Positions 11,628 through 23,439 of a DNA stretch of 64,000 bases are shown here, piece after piece. This stretch comes from Rhizoclosmatium globosum (Eukaryota; Chytridiomycota; Chytridiomycetes; Chytridiales; Chytriomycetaceae): the NCBI GenBank assembly GCA_002104985.1, contig MCGO01000146.1, forward strand, positions 1 to 64,000. Direction: 5' to 3'. The notes beneath the pieces are model-generated. The model was given only the letters and a program-made list of their open reading frames with translations, had not been told where the DNA came from and made no database searches. Position 1 is the stretch's first letter; each line of letters begins with the position of its first letter. The translations under genes and the position numbers were made by a program.

Positions 11628-14131
11628 CTACAATGGTGGTGGAGGAGGAGCTGGAGGTAAAGGACCACCAGGAAGTGGAGGCACGAACGCGTGATGAGGA
11701 AGCAGAGGTACAACAGGATTCCTTCCGTGAGGCTGTGATTGAGGTGGGTACCATCCAGGAAGTGGCGGAACTGGTGGCGGGTTTCCAGGTTTCTGATAAG
11801 TTGCGCCAGTTGAGGTAGAGGATGGCGGCGGTGGTCCGCGGTAGTGACTGTCACGGTCTCGTTGGTTCGAATAGCGATCTGATGACCCATTCGATTTGTA
11901 TGAGCTTCCGCTGCTGCTCGGCCTTTGTTGCGAGGAATAATTACTGTTGCTGTATGATGATGAAGGTGGTTTTGCGTACGGATGGAATCGATTGTCTCCG
12001 CTGGACTGTTGTGTTGAAGACGTGGGGATAGGAATGGAAGGAGATGGTACCACCGGCTTTGGAGGTAACGAATGTATAGATGAAGAACTACGAGGAAGTT
12101 GGGAATTCGTTACAGGCTTTGATGAAGTTGATGACGACAGCTGAGCGTTTGATACAACTGCTGGAGAAGATGGACTACTGCTCTTTGTTGGCATAGGTCG
12201 AGCAGGTGCAATGACGGCAGGAGATGGGCTGTTGCTCTTTTTCGCTGCAAGGTGTTGCTAACACAGAAGTCAGTTTCAGATTCAACACAAAACTGTATCC
12301 ATACTTTTCTCAACTGTTGCATCCGTGTAATAACTGGACCATACAGCTCGCCAATGTATTTTTCATACTTTGGTCGATTACCCACCAGCATAATCTCCAT
12401 CCCAGCATCTACACATTCAAGTCATTAGAAACTTGGATAATAAGAAACAAAGAAACTCACTTAGTAAAACCTTCGCCAACTCCTCGCCCCGTACTTCCGC
12501 ACTCTCCAAACACCCAACACCTCCAAAAATACCTTCATAGTCACGCTTCAATCCACGATATCTCATCATCTCAACTTCAAAAAAGTCAGGGACGTGAAAG
12601 ATACTCCGCAGTGTGTCCGTGAGGGGCGGGATAATTAGGAGATTGTTCAAAAACTCAGCGACGCGTGTTGGAACGGTACGTTTCGCAAACGACTTTTTCG
12701 TGGCTTCGACTGCAACGCGTAATATTATCAGGGCGAGGAGGTTGCGGTTGTAGCGGAGTGGCAGAGTTGTTGCCATACTGTGAGAGTGAGGTTGTTAAAA
12801 TCCCTTATTCCTGGTTCGTCAGAATGATGCGCACCATTCATTTGAGTAATGCAAGGCATGATGCCTCAGCTTTTGGTATATTTCCGTCCTGAGCTCAATC
12901 TCTTCATCAGTTTCGCTTAACCGTATTGGTTCTTCACAGAATGTTAGGAAAACATCAAATCCAAGAGTGCAATTAAGACACCAACCAAAGCATATTTCCA
13001 ATAAATCAATGACAATTTCGTGTGGTAGTTGAACCACCAAGTCAAAGCATAACGCCGACGTCATGTGTTCTTCTGTTGCAATGATATTATCGTACCACTG
13101 CTTGTACTCCTGTTTTGATAATTATTAGTATTGTGCATTCAAAAAAAGAAATTCAGTGTCCAATTCACGTTCCATCCATATTACTCCAACACTTTAGGCT
13201 CCACCCTTTCGCTATATTCCAGACATGCACGTTCTTCATTTAAATAAAGGATTTTGTAACGCATTGTTAATTTCATAGAGTCGTACCGGATCGGAATCTT
13301 TAAACTCTGGGCGAATAATGAATTCCGAGTCTGGAGTTCCTTCGGGAGGTCTGAAAGCGACCCATCTGCACTGATAAATCAAGTTTGCGAGTTTTTTGTA
13401 GTGGTCTGTTGATTTGCAAGCGAGGAAGAGGGCCGTAGCGCCTAATGAAGGGATGGAGAGAAAGAGATTGATGAGAGACGGTTGAATGAAAGGAGAAGAG
13501 AATTGTAGTAAGGAGACGGCGAACGTGTGTGGCATGATTTCGAAGCTTCTCCACAAGACGGTAACATTCCATAATCTGATTGACTGACAGATTGACTGAC
13601 AGTGACTGAAAGAAAGCATCCACCAGAAGACAGATGAAATATAGTTTCGAGCAGGTTTGGTTGATTGACTGAAGAACTGATGTGTCCAAAGCCAAAGAGA
13701 CAGAGATTGCGATACGACAGGGACACCCAGCAGTGCACCCAAACAAACAAGACAACAAAGACAAAGATCTAACCAGCGACATAAGGATGAACCGAGTTCT
13801 GAATGTTACGAGCAACGACGTGGCGCACGGCAAAGCGCAGCAGAAAGACCTTTGCCACGGCGACAGTTTCGCAGGGTCTTTTTTAAACGAAGAGACGTTA
13901 GAGAGTAGTTCCTTAGGGAGAAACAAACAAAAACAAAAAGAAAACAAACAGGCCGCGAAGTCGAAGCGCCACCCGGTCAATGAATGCGCACGCAGACAGT
14001 CGCGCACCCGCATCGGCCGCCGCTGAAGCCGCCGCGTTCGTCGCATCGAGAAGCGCGCCGGACGAACACAGCGACTCAAGCGTGAACCGCCACTGTCCGC
14101 TGCCGTGTCGCACGTACGGATCGAACGTCAT
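11628..14131 (-). CDS. Cyclin K/T-like transcription cyclin with Pro-rich tail
   Basis: Exon 1 (from 14131) gives QWRFTLESLCSSGALLDATN. The next block encodes ETVAVAKVFLLRFAVRHVVA, then LGATALFLACKSTDHYKKLA, which together form the first cyclin box. After a long intron comes EYKQWYDNIIATEEHMTSAL followed by CFDLVVQLPHEIVIDLLE. A 57-nt intron (12778-12834) joins YSNE to MATTLPLRYNRNLLALIILR, matching the NDSLRTTLCLQYxPxxIA element that opens the second box of cyclin K/T. Introns 12409-12460 and 12258-12304 follow. The last exon encodes a Ser/Pro tail ending in PPLPGGPLPPAPPPPPL, like cyclin K. The expected partner is a CDK9/CDK12-type kinase (yeast Ctk1/Bur1) acting on the RNA polymerase II C-terminal domain. 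Which of cyclin K, T or L it matches best cannot be settled by eye. Confidence 0.75.
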
Positions 14132-14474
14132 TTGGTTGTTTTTGTTGTTGTTGGTTGGGTGGTGGTGGTGGTGGTGGTTTGCACAACAAGAAAAAGAAGA
14201 TGGAACAAATAGTACTCGCCTCCTTAACTCACTTTAATCTGCTGAATCTATCAGGAGTCTCTGTCTGACAATAGTATTTATTGTTCAGGAGCAATAGCAT
14301 TGGATTGATTCTGTTTTCCCTCGCATACACATAGTACATTGTACTGCAAAGGAACTTAGCGAAGTACTTGATGATTCACAGGAATTGCATTGAAATAGTT
14401 GAGAGTTACTTTGTTCTACACATTAAATGTGGAAGAGAAAGTGAATCACCACAAAAAACAAAGAAGAAAAACAA

Positions 14475-16521
14475 ATGGCCACTGAGACCATCGACTATGC
14501 GTCCCTTGACGCCCTTTCGCCAGTTGTCATTCGCAACCAGGCAACAATCAACATTGGTACTGCCTCCTAGCACTCCTCCTAGCACTCCTCCTAACACTCT
14601 CCCCCCAACTGAACAAACTAGGAACCATCGGCCACGTCGCCCACGGAAAGTCTACTGTCGTAAAGGCAATCTCTGGTGTCCAAACAGTCAGATTCAAGAA
14701 CGAACTCGAAAGAAACATTACAATCAAGTTGGGTTATGCCAATGCAAAGGTACTCTTCCATCTTCTTTTTTTGGGTCTTCACCCCCCTCCCTCTCATGCA
14801 CTCACTCACACTCATACACTTCCTATCGAATGCCTTCAGATCTTCAAATGCTCCAACGAATCTTGTCCAAGACCTGGATGCTACAAATCTGCAAAGTCGT
14901 CGCAGGAGGAAGGCTTTGCTTGTGAACGTGTCAACTGTATGGGAAAGATGAAGTTGTTGAGGTGTGTCTTTGTGCCCTGCCCACACGGTACCGCTCAGCA
15001 TGAAATATTCATCTATGAAAATCTATCGAAACCGTGGACGTCATCGAAGCTTTTTGGAGTGGGAGAAAGGGGGCGTCGAGGTTGAGGTTGTTTGAAAGGA
15101 CAAAGGAGGGATGGAAGTTGATGGGTGCCCCAATTCCATGAATGCCACCTATACTTTCGTTGGAAATTGAGGGCGAAGAATGTGGCGTGGTCGGAGAATG
15201 AAATGCGTGACTCAACAAGAAGACTTTATGGATGGAATTGGCCACTGAAGAGAGACATGACGCTCAACGATACTTCAATACTGCAATCAAACTATGCCTG
15301 TTTCAATCTCTCATATCCCAAGTCTCCTCCCACATACTCTAAACTAAACCCTCAAAATCCAAAAACAGACACGTCTCCTTCGTCGACTGTCCAGGACACG
15401 ATATTCTCATGGCAACAATGCTCAACGGAGCCGCAGTCATGGACGCCGCCCTCCTCCTGATTGCCGGAAACGAAACCTGTCCACAACCCCAAACCTCTGA
15501 ACACCTTGCCGCCATCCAAATCATGAAGCTCAAGAACATTTTGATTTTGCAAAATAAGGTTGATTTGATTAAGGAGTCGGCAGCGTTGGAGCAGCATGAG
15601 CAGATTCTCAAGTTTATTAAGGGTACTGTTGCGGACGGTGCGCCTGTGATTCCTATTAGTGCGCAGCTCAAGTATAATATTGATGCGATTAATGAGTACA
15701 TTGTGAAGCGAATTCCTGTTCCTGTTGTGAGTTACTTCGTTCTTTTTCTTGTATGTATCACAATTCTGATACCATCGACAGAGAGACTTCAGTTCCGACC
15801 CAAAGCTGATTGTCATTCGTTCCTTCGACGTCAACAAGCCTGGAGCTGAAGTTGCGTCTTTGAAGGGAGGTGTTGCCGGTGGTTCCATTCTCTGTGGAGT
15901 TCTCAAAGTCGGTGACGAAATTGAAGTCCGTCCTGTACGTTATTCTGTTCACCTGCAATCTTGCATAAACTGCATCTTAACCAAATTCTCAAAAACAATT
16001 AGGGTCTCGTTACAAAAGACGCTGACGGAAAAGTCCGCGTCCGTCCAATCTACTCTCGAATCATCACCCTCCTCGCTGAATCCAATGAACTCAAATTCGC
16101 CGTTCCAGGAGGTCTTATCGGTGTCGGAACAAAAATCGATCCAACAATCTGCAGAGCCGATCGTCTCGTTGGACAAGTCTTGGGAGCTGTTGGAAAACTC
16201 CCTGCAATCTACACTGAAATCGAAGTCAACTTTTTCCTGCTGAGACAGTTGTTGGGTGTCAAGACAACATCTGATGGAAAGAAGCAGACAAAGGTTGAGA
16301 AGCTTGCCAAGAATGAGGTCTTGTTGGCGAATATTGGAAGTACGTCTTGTGGATGCAGAGTGTTGAGTGTGAAGGGAGATTTGGCAAAGATTCAGTTGAC
16401 AACTCCTGCTTGTACTGAAGTCGACGAGAAGGTTGCTCTTTCTAGACGTATTGACAAGCACTGGAGATTGATTGGATGGGGAAAGATTACTCGGGGTACT
16501 ACCATCGACCCTGACGTTTAA
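14475..16521 (+). CDS. GCD11: Translation initiation factor eIF2 gamma subunit
   Basis: Six exons with GT-AG introns at 14557-14621, 14750-14839, 14962-15368, 15727-15781 and 15935-16002. The GTPase domain shows the P-loop GHVAHGKST, switch I region [18 protein letters not shown], the eIF2-gamma zinc-knuckle insert ([11 protein letters not shown]...CERVNC), the G3 motif VDCPGHD and G4 NKVDL. Domains 2 and 3 follow ([41 protein letters not shown]) to [19 protein letters not shown]. It carries initiator Met-tRNA to the 40S ribosome within the eIF2 ternary complex. The splice acceptor at 14839 gives IFKCSNESC directly. The 407-nt third intron is unusually long for this window, and nothing is seen inside it. 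Confidence 0.95.
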
Positions 16522-16646
16522 GCGTCTGTATTGATTCTCTATTGGGGTTTATGATATGAGGAAGAGGAGGATGTGGATTTGTCATTACATTTGATTTGCG
16601 TTTCACGGATAATACATCCAGTTTATTTTTGATCATCTTTATTTCC

Positions 16647-18987
16647 TTACTTTTTGGCAAACGAGCGTACCCAATTACTTATTTTGCTTGACGTTGACGA
16701 AACAGAAGATTCACGACTCCTTCCATTGTCCCCCTTCAACGGAACCTGGAGCGTGTTTGCTCGCAACATCAGTGTCTCCAATTCTTTTTCAACACCGTCC
16801 TCCCCATTCTTCCTTGCATTCAATTCAGCGGGTCCAGTGTGTCTCAACAGGCCAAACGATGGTGTTGCAACATTCATTACAACAACGGGTGGCGTCACAG
16901 TTGGACCGTCCATACAAAACCGTAATTTCTTGGCAACAGAACTCCGCACAGACCCCAACCCATCCATCTGACTCTCAAACACCGACCGTTCACGCAAAGA
17001 ATCCAACCCCTCCCTCCTCAACTTCTCCCTCTCTTTCCGTTCCAAAAACCCATCCGGGAGTATTTCAAGAACCGATTGAGGAATATGCGGACAAGTCAAA
17101 AGATTATCCAGCTGTTTTCGTGTGAACGGTGCAATCTTGATATCAATCACCTCTGTGGTTTTCTCCACCTCGCCACTCGGTGAATTCCAACAAAAGTTCA
17201 CCACAAGACGATGCTGCACAACAGGACTCTGCTTGATCTTAATAGACGGAATAAGCGTCTCAGGAAGCGTGACTTCAACCTAATCATAACATATCAATTT
17301 CAAAAGGTGTTTCAAAAAAAATGGGGGGCACACAAATCAGAAATTATGTTTCACCTTTTCACCCTTCCGAAACCGTATATCAACCGTCTCAGACACCTCA
17401 AACAGAACAATTTCTCGGTCTCCGTCTCGTTTCCACGTCTCTGTGTCCCATTTCCAGCTTTCAATCAAGACGACGGAAATAGAAGCCCATCCTTCTGGTG
17501 GCCGTTTTACACCTCCAGAACAAATAATTGGTTCTGTGCCCATGGATACATTTTTGAGGTCTTGGATGAGTTGATTTACGATGTTGGTTGTTGGATCTAA
17601 TGGCGGTAATACGGGAAACTGCTGTATAGAAGCCGGATCACGCGGTGGAAATACGATTAGATTTTTTTGAGTTGGGGGGCGGGTGCAAAGCGGGGAAACG
17701 ATGAATGGTTGGGGAAGGTGCCTAGTGAATTTAGTTGTATAGGTTCCTCTTCAGGAACTTCCAGTAGAATTAGGGGAGGTTGTGGTGGTGTATTTTCTTC
17801 TTCTTCTGGCTCTTCAAAGATTATTCTTGGTGGAGGCGGAGGTGTGTTTTCTTCTTCTTCTGGTTCTGAGAAGATAATTCTTGGTGGTGGGGGTGGTATG
17901 TTTCTTCTTCTTCGGGTTCAGCATAAATAATTCGGTGATTTGTTCCTCTGTGATGGTGCTTGATTTGGATACGAGGGATGGAGTGGCTTCACTGTCAGGC
18001 CCTTGACTTTCATAATTCAGATTTCTCAGCACTTCTTGCTGCGATAAACTTCCTAATCGATCGTTTGACTGACCGCCAGTCAAGGTTTTATCAGAGGCAA
18101 CGCTGTCCATGGAATCCTCTCGTTCATTACTCTGAATCGAAACACTTTACGATCGCCCAAGCACCACAAACGCGAAGATTCATCATGACTATCAATCTCA
18201 AAGCTCCATTTTCCAACGTGAGAAGGTGCAGATTCCCATTTTCCTTCCTTCTCATCACCTTTTTGTGATCTAACAGCTCCGATTTGACAATATTAATAAG
18301 AGCACTCTCTTTGAAGTTTGGAAATAGAACTAAAGCTTCATCTGACATCTCTGTATGCTCATATATTCCTTCAAATCGAGCATCGACCCGAAGAACGTAG
18401 AAAACCCCAGATTCATAACACAGCTTATTTGTAGCTGATTTTTGTGTGATTTGGCCATGATTTATAAATGGCCCATCTGGTGAGAGAGAAATAGACGGAG
18501 GAAGCCGAGAAATGTCAGCGGCGTCTAGGGGAATGATGACAGGAAACTCCACGACTTTCAAAGACTCCTTAATGCTTTCTTGATTATCTGTGATTGGAGA
18601 TGGTAGATCCGCGAGACAAACAGGAACAGCTGCTTGCACCAAAGCTGCTCTGCCGGAATCAGAAGCCGCTCTGCATCTCGTCCTGGATATTGATGAAACC
18701 CTAATCCTTCACGATCAGCACTCGAAATCTTTGAGTTATTAATTAGGACAGACCTCGAAAGTGGCGCGAAGATGTTCGAGCCTTGGCCGACGAGACACTG
18801 GGAATGATATTCTCACGACTGCGCGTATTGAGACCCCTTCCGTACTTTTGTCTCTCTGAAGATCCGTCGTGATTCGTTCTGAGATATTCGGGTTTGTTAG
18901 ACCTGGATATCCATGGACAAAGCTTCCATTCTGAGGTTGATGGATTGAAACGAACATTCCAAAAATACACTCAACTTCTGGTATCAT
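16647..18987 (-). CDS. Arrestin-like protein with acidic Pro/Glu repeat linker
   Basis: The N-terminal exon starts MIPEVECIFG with beta-strand pattern ending SRRPRLEHLRATFE, as in the first arrestin sheet. The second exon has LKVVEFPVIIPLDAADISRL, PPSISLSPDGPF and SGVFYVLRVDARFEGIYE. A linker contains two to three copies of PPPPPRIIFxEPEEEENTPP. The C-terminal sandwich follows: REIVLFEVSETVDIRFRKGE, VEVTLPETLIPSIKIKQSPV and VVQHRLVVNFCW. The tail is basic/Ser-rich and ends NWVRSFAKK. Single-base losses in A runs break the frame near 17661 and 17903, and one splice phase near 18670 is unresolved. Arrestin-related fungal proteins act as adaptors between membrane cargo and ubiquitin ligases; no PPxY motif was seen, so a ubiquitin-adaptor role is not supported directly. 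Confidence 0.5.
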
Positions 18988-19746
18988 TTCTGGTATTATG
19001 TCGCGAAACTAGCCATTTACGGGCAATTAACGATAATTTATGAAATGAAGGGTGGATGATATTGTGGCTGTGGTGATGCCATCAGCACGATCCAATTCAT
19101 AGTATCACACCAATTATCTTACACACGGAACAAGAAAGCATTCTTGAAATCTACGAACTAAAGAAACTATATAGGAAACGTCTGTGCTTCTTGGACCCTA
19201 TGAGAAAAATTTCGATGGTTGTTTGTGAACTTTGGTGCGTGCCCAAGCATATTATTGAACACGCACGAAGCTGCACAATAGACAAAACATATTAAAACCC
19301 CGAACCTTTTCAATTGTGAAATAAATGCTCTTCATTACTGCATTCGATGGTATAAACGTGTTGAACTTGGCGAGTATTACAACAATATCATGCTGTACCC
19401 ATCCATATGAAAATAATTGAATATATTCTCACATACAAAGTTAATTATCATTTGGGAAATCACTTTGGTTGAAGGAAAATGGCCCAATTTGATTTCAGGA
19501 AGACACCTGTCTCATGCCACCTCAAACAACTATTTAAGTTCTGATAGTATTATCAATAAGATTATGATGCCGTGAGCCCTGGCGGAAGGAGTGTCTGTTC
19601 AAATTGGGCAGGAGATGGCTCTCTGCGTGCAAGGGAGACATCCTCCTTTAATCAATTTAGGTGCAGAAAAATTTTTGTTTCGAATTCCTTTAAAAGGGAA
19701 CGTCTCCCCCGAAACGATTGCTTCCACCAATTAGACTATAGACAAG
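18988..19746. promoter_or_regulatory. Intergenic region, divergent promoters of arrestin-like and secreted repeat genes
   Basis: About 760 bases without a supported gene, A/T-rich on the left. It lies between two divergently transcribed genes, so it should carry both promoters. The downstream gene shows strong codon bias, and a TATTTAAG-like box is present at about 19530, roughly 215 bases before its start. No RNA gene is recognised. Confidence 0.35.
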
Positions 19747-21755
19747 ATGAAGATCGTTGCCATCCTCGCTGCCGTTGCCTCTCTCGTTGCTGCTGCTGAT
19801 GTGTAAGTCTTGCAGCAACTCCTTCACTATGCCTTCACAGTTCCTCATGTATCCTTCGTTGAAACATCGGTTGTTGTTGGGTTGGATTGGGTGTCTGGAA
19901 GGCAAAGTAGGATAGTCAACAGTATGTGGAATTGATCGGCCTGCTTCCGCAACACTCATCAGCGTCAAATTCGAAAGGATGCGCGGGACTGGTAGCACCG
20001 TTAGTTCATTAAGGATGACCTTAATTGGTTGTTGCGATATCACAATCTCTATGATGCACGCCACCTACCTTCAACTCCTCAAAGTATCTTTGGGCAACGC
20101 ATCAAACCTCTACCGAACATATCTAACAGTCGAAATATAGTGCATACGTTGCCCCAGCCCCAGTTGCCCCATACGTTCCAGCTGTGAACACCCCACCAGC
20201 TGTTGTTGTTCCATCTGTCCCAACCTGCACTGGAACTCCAGCTGCTGTTGTCCCACCAGCCAACAACAACCCATACGTTGCTCCAACCCCAGCTGCCACC
20301 CCAGCTGGCAAGACCACCCCACCAGCTGTTGTTGTTCCATCTGTCCCAACCTGCACTGGAACCCCAGCCAACGTTGTCCCAGTTGTTACTCCACCAGCTA
20401 ACAACAACCCATACGTTGCCCCAACCCCAGCTTCCAAGACTACTCCACCAGCTAACAACAACCCATACGTTGCTCCAACCCCAGCTGCCACCCCAGCTGG
20501 CAAGACCACTCCACCAGCTGTCGTTGTTCCATCTGCCCCAACTTGCACTGGAACCCCAGCCAACAACGTCCCAGTTACCACCCCACCAGCCAACAACAAC
20601 CCATACGTTGCCCCAACTCCAGCTGGAAAGACCACCCCACCAGCCAACAACAACCCATACGCCCCAGCTTCTACCCCAGCTTCTACCCCAGCTGGTAACA
20701 ACCCATACGTTGCCCCAACTCCAGCTGGAAAGACCACCCCACCAGCTGTCGTTGTTCCATCTGCCCCAACTTGCACTGGAACCCCAGCCAACAACGTCCC
20801 AGTTACCACCCCACCAGCCAACAACAACCCATACGTTGCCCCAACTCCAGCTGGAAAGACCACCCCACCAGCCAACAACAACCCATACGCCCCAGCTTCT
20901 ACCCCAGCTTCTACCCCAGCTGGTAACAACCCATACGTTGCCCCAACTCCAGCTGGAAAGACCACCCCACCAGCTGTCGTTGTTCCATCTGCCCCAACTT
21001 GCACTGGAACCCCAGCCAACAACGTCCCAGCCACCACCCCAGCTGGTAACAACCCATACACCCCAGCCCAGACCCCAGCTGGTAACAACCCATACGTTGC
21101 CCCAACCCCAGCCAACAACGTTCCAAAGACCACCCCAGCTAACAACAACCCATACGTTGCTCCAACCCCAGCTGGAAACAACCCATACACCCCAGCCCAA
21201 ACCCCAGCTGGTAACAACCCATACGTTGCCCCAACCCCAGCCAACAACGTTCCAAAGACCACCCCAGCTAACAACAACCCATACGTTGCTCCAACCCCAG
21301 CTGGAAACAACCCATACACCCCAGCCCAAACCCCAGCTGGTAACAACCCATACGTTGCCCCAACCCCAGCCAACAACGTTCCAAAGACCACCCCAGCTAA
21401 CAACAACCCATACGTTGCTCCAACCCCAGTCACCCCAGCTGGAAACAACCCATACTCCCCAGCCAACTCTACTCCAGCTGCCACCCCAGCCAAGAAGAAG
21501 TGTGCCCCAAAGAACACCCCAGCTAACGTTGTCCCAACTGGTTACGTTGCCCCAGCCCCAGTTGCCCCAGTCAACCCAATCCCAGCCAACAACCTTCCAT
21601 ACGTTGCCCCAGCTGCTAACAACAACAACTACGGTGGCCCAGCTCCAGCTGCCTCCGGTGCTGCCCCAGCTCCAGTTGCCCCAGTTGCTTCTGGTGCTAA
21701 CTACGGTGCTCCAGCTGCCACTGTCCCAACTAAGCTCCCAGCCTACGGAATCTAA
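19747..21755 (+). CDS. Secreted Pro/Ala/Thr/Asn-rich tandem-repeat protein, probably wall or matrix
   Basis: Exon 1 encodes the signal peptide MKIVAILAAVASLVAAADV; a 337-nt intron ending at 20139 leads to the repeat exon. The mature protein consists almost wholly of blocks such as NNNPYVAPTPAGKTTPPA and VVVPSxPTCTGTP. Two long DNA repeat families are visible: a 228-bp unit (76 residues) starting at 20521, 20749 and, in part, 20977, and a 129-bp unit (43 residues) at 21081, 21210 and 21339. Codons are very biased (CCA for Pro, GCT/GCC for Ala, AAC for Asn), which suggests high expression. The C-terminus lacks a hydrophobic GPI-type tail. A structural surface or adhesive role is inferred from composition; no known domain was recognised. 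Confidence 0.75.
20521..21440 (+). repeat. Two in-frame minisatellites (228 bp and 129 bp units)
   Basis: Copies of the 228-bp unit begin at 20521, 20749 and 20977 (third partial). Copies of the 129-bp unit begin at 21081, 21210 and 21339. Both lengths are multiples of three and the copies are nearly identical, so they keep the coding frame and are recent or homogenised. Confidence 0.85.
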
Positions 21756-22133
21756 ACTGCTTTCTTCAGTCTTATTAGTCTAATTCCTGAAAGTTAGTAT
21801 CTTATTCTTCGTTCTCATTTTTTGTTTACCTTTATAGACTGTTGTTTTTTTGTTATAACTTCCCCTTACCCCCCTTCTCTCTCAACTGCCCTTTGTATGT
21901 TTGCAATCTCTCCCCTTTCCCTTCATCAGACTTGGCGCCTTCGTGGCTTTTGCCTGTTCTTTCGATCGCTTTTGCTGATCATCTCTCCTCTCTCCCATTT
22001 CCCCATTTTCCCCTATGTATGGTTTTATCTCGGGTTGTTTAGAATAAAAACGCAACGATTGACAGAACCTTGATTGTTTTTGATATGAATTACTTCATTA
22101 AAGTGTGTTCATCATTCTTGCGTTGAAATACTG
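21756..22133. terminator. 3' UTR and intergenic region after the secreted repeat gene
   Basis: About 380 pyrimidine-rich bases. AATAAA at 22043-22048 is a plausible polyadenylation signal for the upstream gene, giving a 3' UTR of roughly 300 nt. The remainder is the short promoter of the NTF2-like gene. Confidence 0.4.
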
Positions 22134-22955
22134 ATGGCGTTTGTGACACCGCTTCGTAGCACAGCAAGCCAGGCATCAGCAAGTAACCCACTCGCACGCT
22201 CATGCGTCGAGAAAGCAAAAGAAATACACGCGTCTGTATACAGGTGAGTGTACATCAACGTTGAACCAGCACATGGAACATTTCAAACTCCGCCAACAAA
22301 GCACCTCCCGCGAACACAAGGCCTCCGTCATCAGCGCCTACTACGCGCCGCGAAGCACGTTCAATGACCCGCTGGTTTCCGTCCAAGGCCTTCACGCAGT
22401 CACACAGCAGCTGATGTTCATTGCCCTCTTTCCCGCTGTCAAATCCCGCATTTCACACGTCTCGTGGACCCATTTGGGAACGGGAGAGCCAGAGCCTGAA
22501 TTGTCAGAAAGCGGATGCAGAACAGAGCTTGTCATTATTGATGCTGTGGTATGGTATTTTGGATGCTTGATTCTCTCTGTATTCTAACTGTATAAAAATA
22601 GGTTACGTTCACGCTCGTCCCATTCCTGCCTCAATACCTCTCAAACATCACTCTCCGCATTTTGACCCACCTCACATTCGACGCGAGTGGTCGTGTGATT
22701 TCGCATGAAGATGTTTGGAGTTTTTCGGAAGCATTGGGAAGTGCATTCAACGGATCCGTGATTCACTTGGTGGATGCATTCAGGAAAACGAATGGATACG
22801 TGTCAACTATTTTGATTGAGTATTTGATTGCGATTGTGGACGGATTCCAGGCGAAAGTGTTGGGAAATGTGAAGCGAAACTTCTCGAATCTTGGATTGGA
22901 TCGCACAGCTTTGATGGGGAAGGAGAAAACGAATCAGCATCAGCCCGTGAGATAG
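22134..22955 (+). CDS. NTF2-like/SnoaL-like fold protein
   Basis: The exon from 22134 gives MAFVTPLRSTASQASASNPL then VEKAKEIHASVYR. A short gap near 22240-22265 (GTGAGT donor but no normal-length intron; perhaps a frame indel) leads to HMEHFKLRQQS. The next part reads SAYYAPRSTFNDPLVSVQGL and AVTQQLMFIALFPAVKSRIS. After a GT-AG intron ending near 22601 comes VTFTLVPFLPQYLSNITLRI then LTHLTFDASGRVISHEDVWS. The order YY-x-FDDPLV-x-V-x-G, VVTYTL-x-PF and GRI-x-HEDVWS is typical of fungal NTF2-fold proteins of unknown role. No catalytic residue can be assigned. The start and first junction are uncertain. Confidence 0.65.
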
Positions 22956-23011
22956 ATTATTTGTTTCGTTTATTGCTGAGTGTTTTATGGTGTCAGAATG
23001 ATGTTTTGGAG

Positions 23012-23406
23012 CTATGTGCTCTTGGTAAAGATTGGTTCATCAATGCCCTTCGGTCTGGGTACTCGTACCATATCCCAATCCTTTTCATTTTCCGCCAGTT
23101 TCTAATGCCAGGTTAATCAAGAGGAGAGGAACAAGTTGTGCAACTTACAAAGTACTCCTCCTGCAGATTCAGCCGCTTCCTATTTGCATCCAGCTTAAGT
23201 TCTTCTTCTTTTGACACCTGCAATCCAGGTCAGCTATTGATACACTTCCAAGTGAAGTGACTCACCGCCTGGACCTTCTTGTCCTTCAAATCAAACTTTG
23301 TCTGGGTCAGGTTACTCAGCATCGCAGTAGCTCCGACCATCGTGGCCAGAAACGGCATTCCAAAAAAGAAGAACTGTCGCTGTTGCTTTGAGAGACGTTT
23401 GATCAT
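23012..23406 (-). CDS. COX16: COX16, cytochrome c oxidase assembly factor
   Basis: Three exons (23266-23406, 23149-23217, 23012-23101) with GT-AG introns of 48 and 47 nt. The protein starts MIKRLSKQQRQFFFFGMPFL, a mitochondrial inner-membrane anchor, and continues ATMVGATAMLSNLTQTKFDL. The family core VSKEEELKLDANRKRLNLQE comes next, followed by EYFKLAENEKDWDMVRVPRP and ending KGIDEPIFTKST. The KEEEL...EEY...W..VRVPRP signature is diagnostic of Cox16, which helps assemble the COX2 copper site of complex IV. About 97 residues, normal for the family. It starts only 33 bases from the divergent lipoate ligase gene. Confidence 0.9.
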
Positions 23407-23439
23407 TTTCTTCTATCTTTTCTATCCACAGAAAAACAA
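23407..23439. promoter_or_regulatory. 33-bp head-to-head promoter between COX16 and lipoate ligase
   Basis: Only 33 bases separate the two start codons. Both products are mitochondrial, so shared expression control is plausible. Transcription starts probably lie inside the opposite gene. Confidence 0.5.

Noticed and set aside
12819..14131. Separate short cyclin gene ending at 12819 followed by an unknown gene at 12776
   Set aside because: A 57-nt GT-AG intron (12778-12834) joins the two frames into the second cyclin-box motif, so one gene is preferred.
20521..21440. Regular repeats resembling a CRISPR array
   Set aside because: The repeats are contiguous in-frame coding minisatellites without spacers, in a eukaryotic gene.
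20079..21517. Long antisense open frames over the secreted repeat gene
   Set aside because: They arise from the codon bias of the repeats on the other strand, have Trp/Gly or Val/Gly monotony and no signal peptide or splice context.
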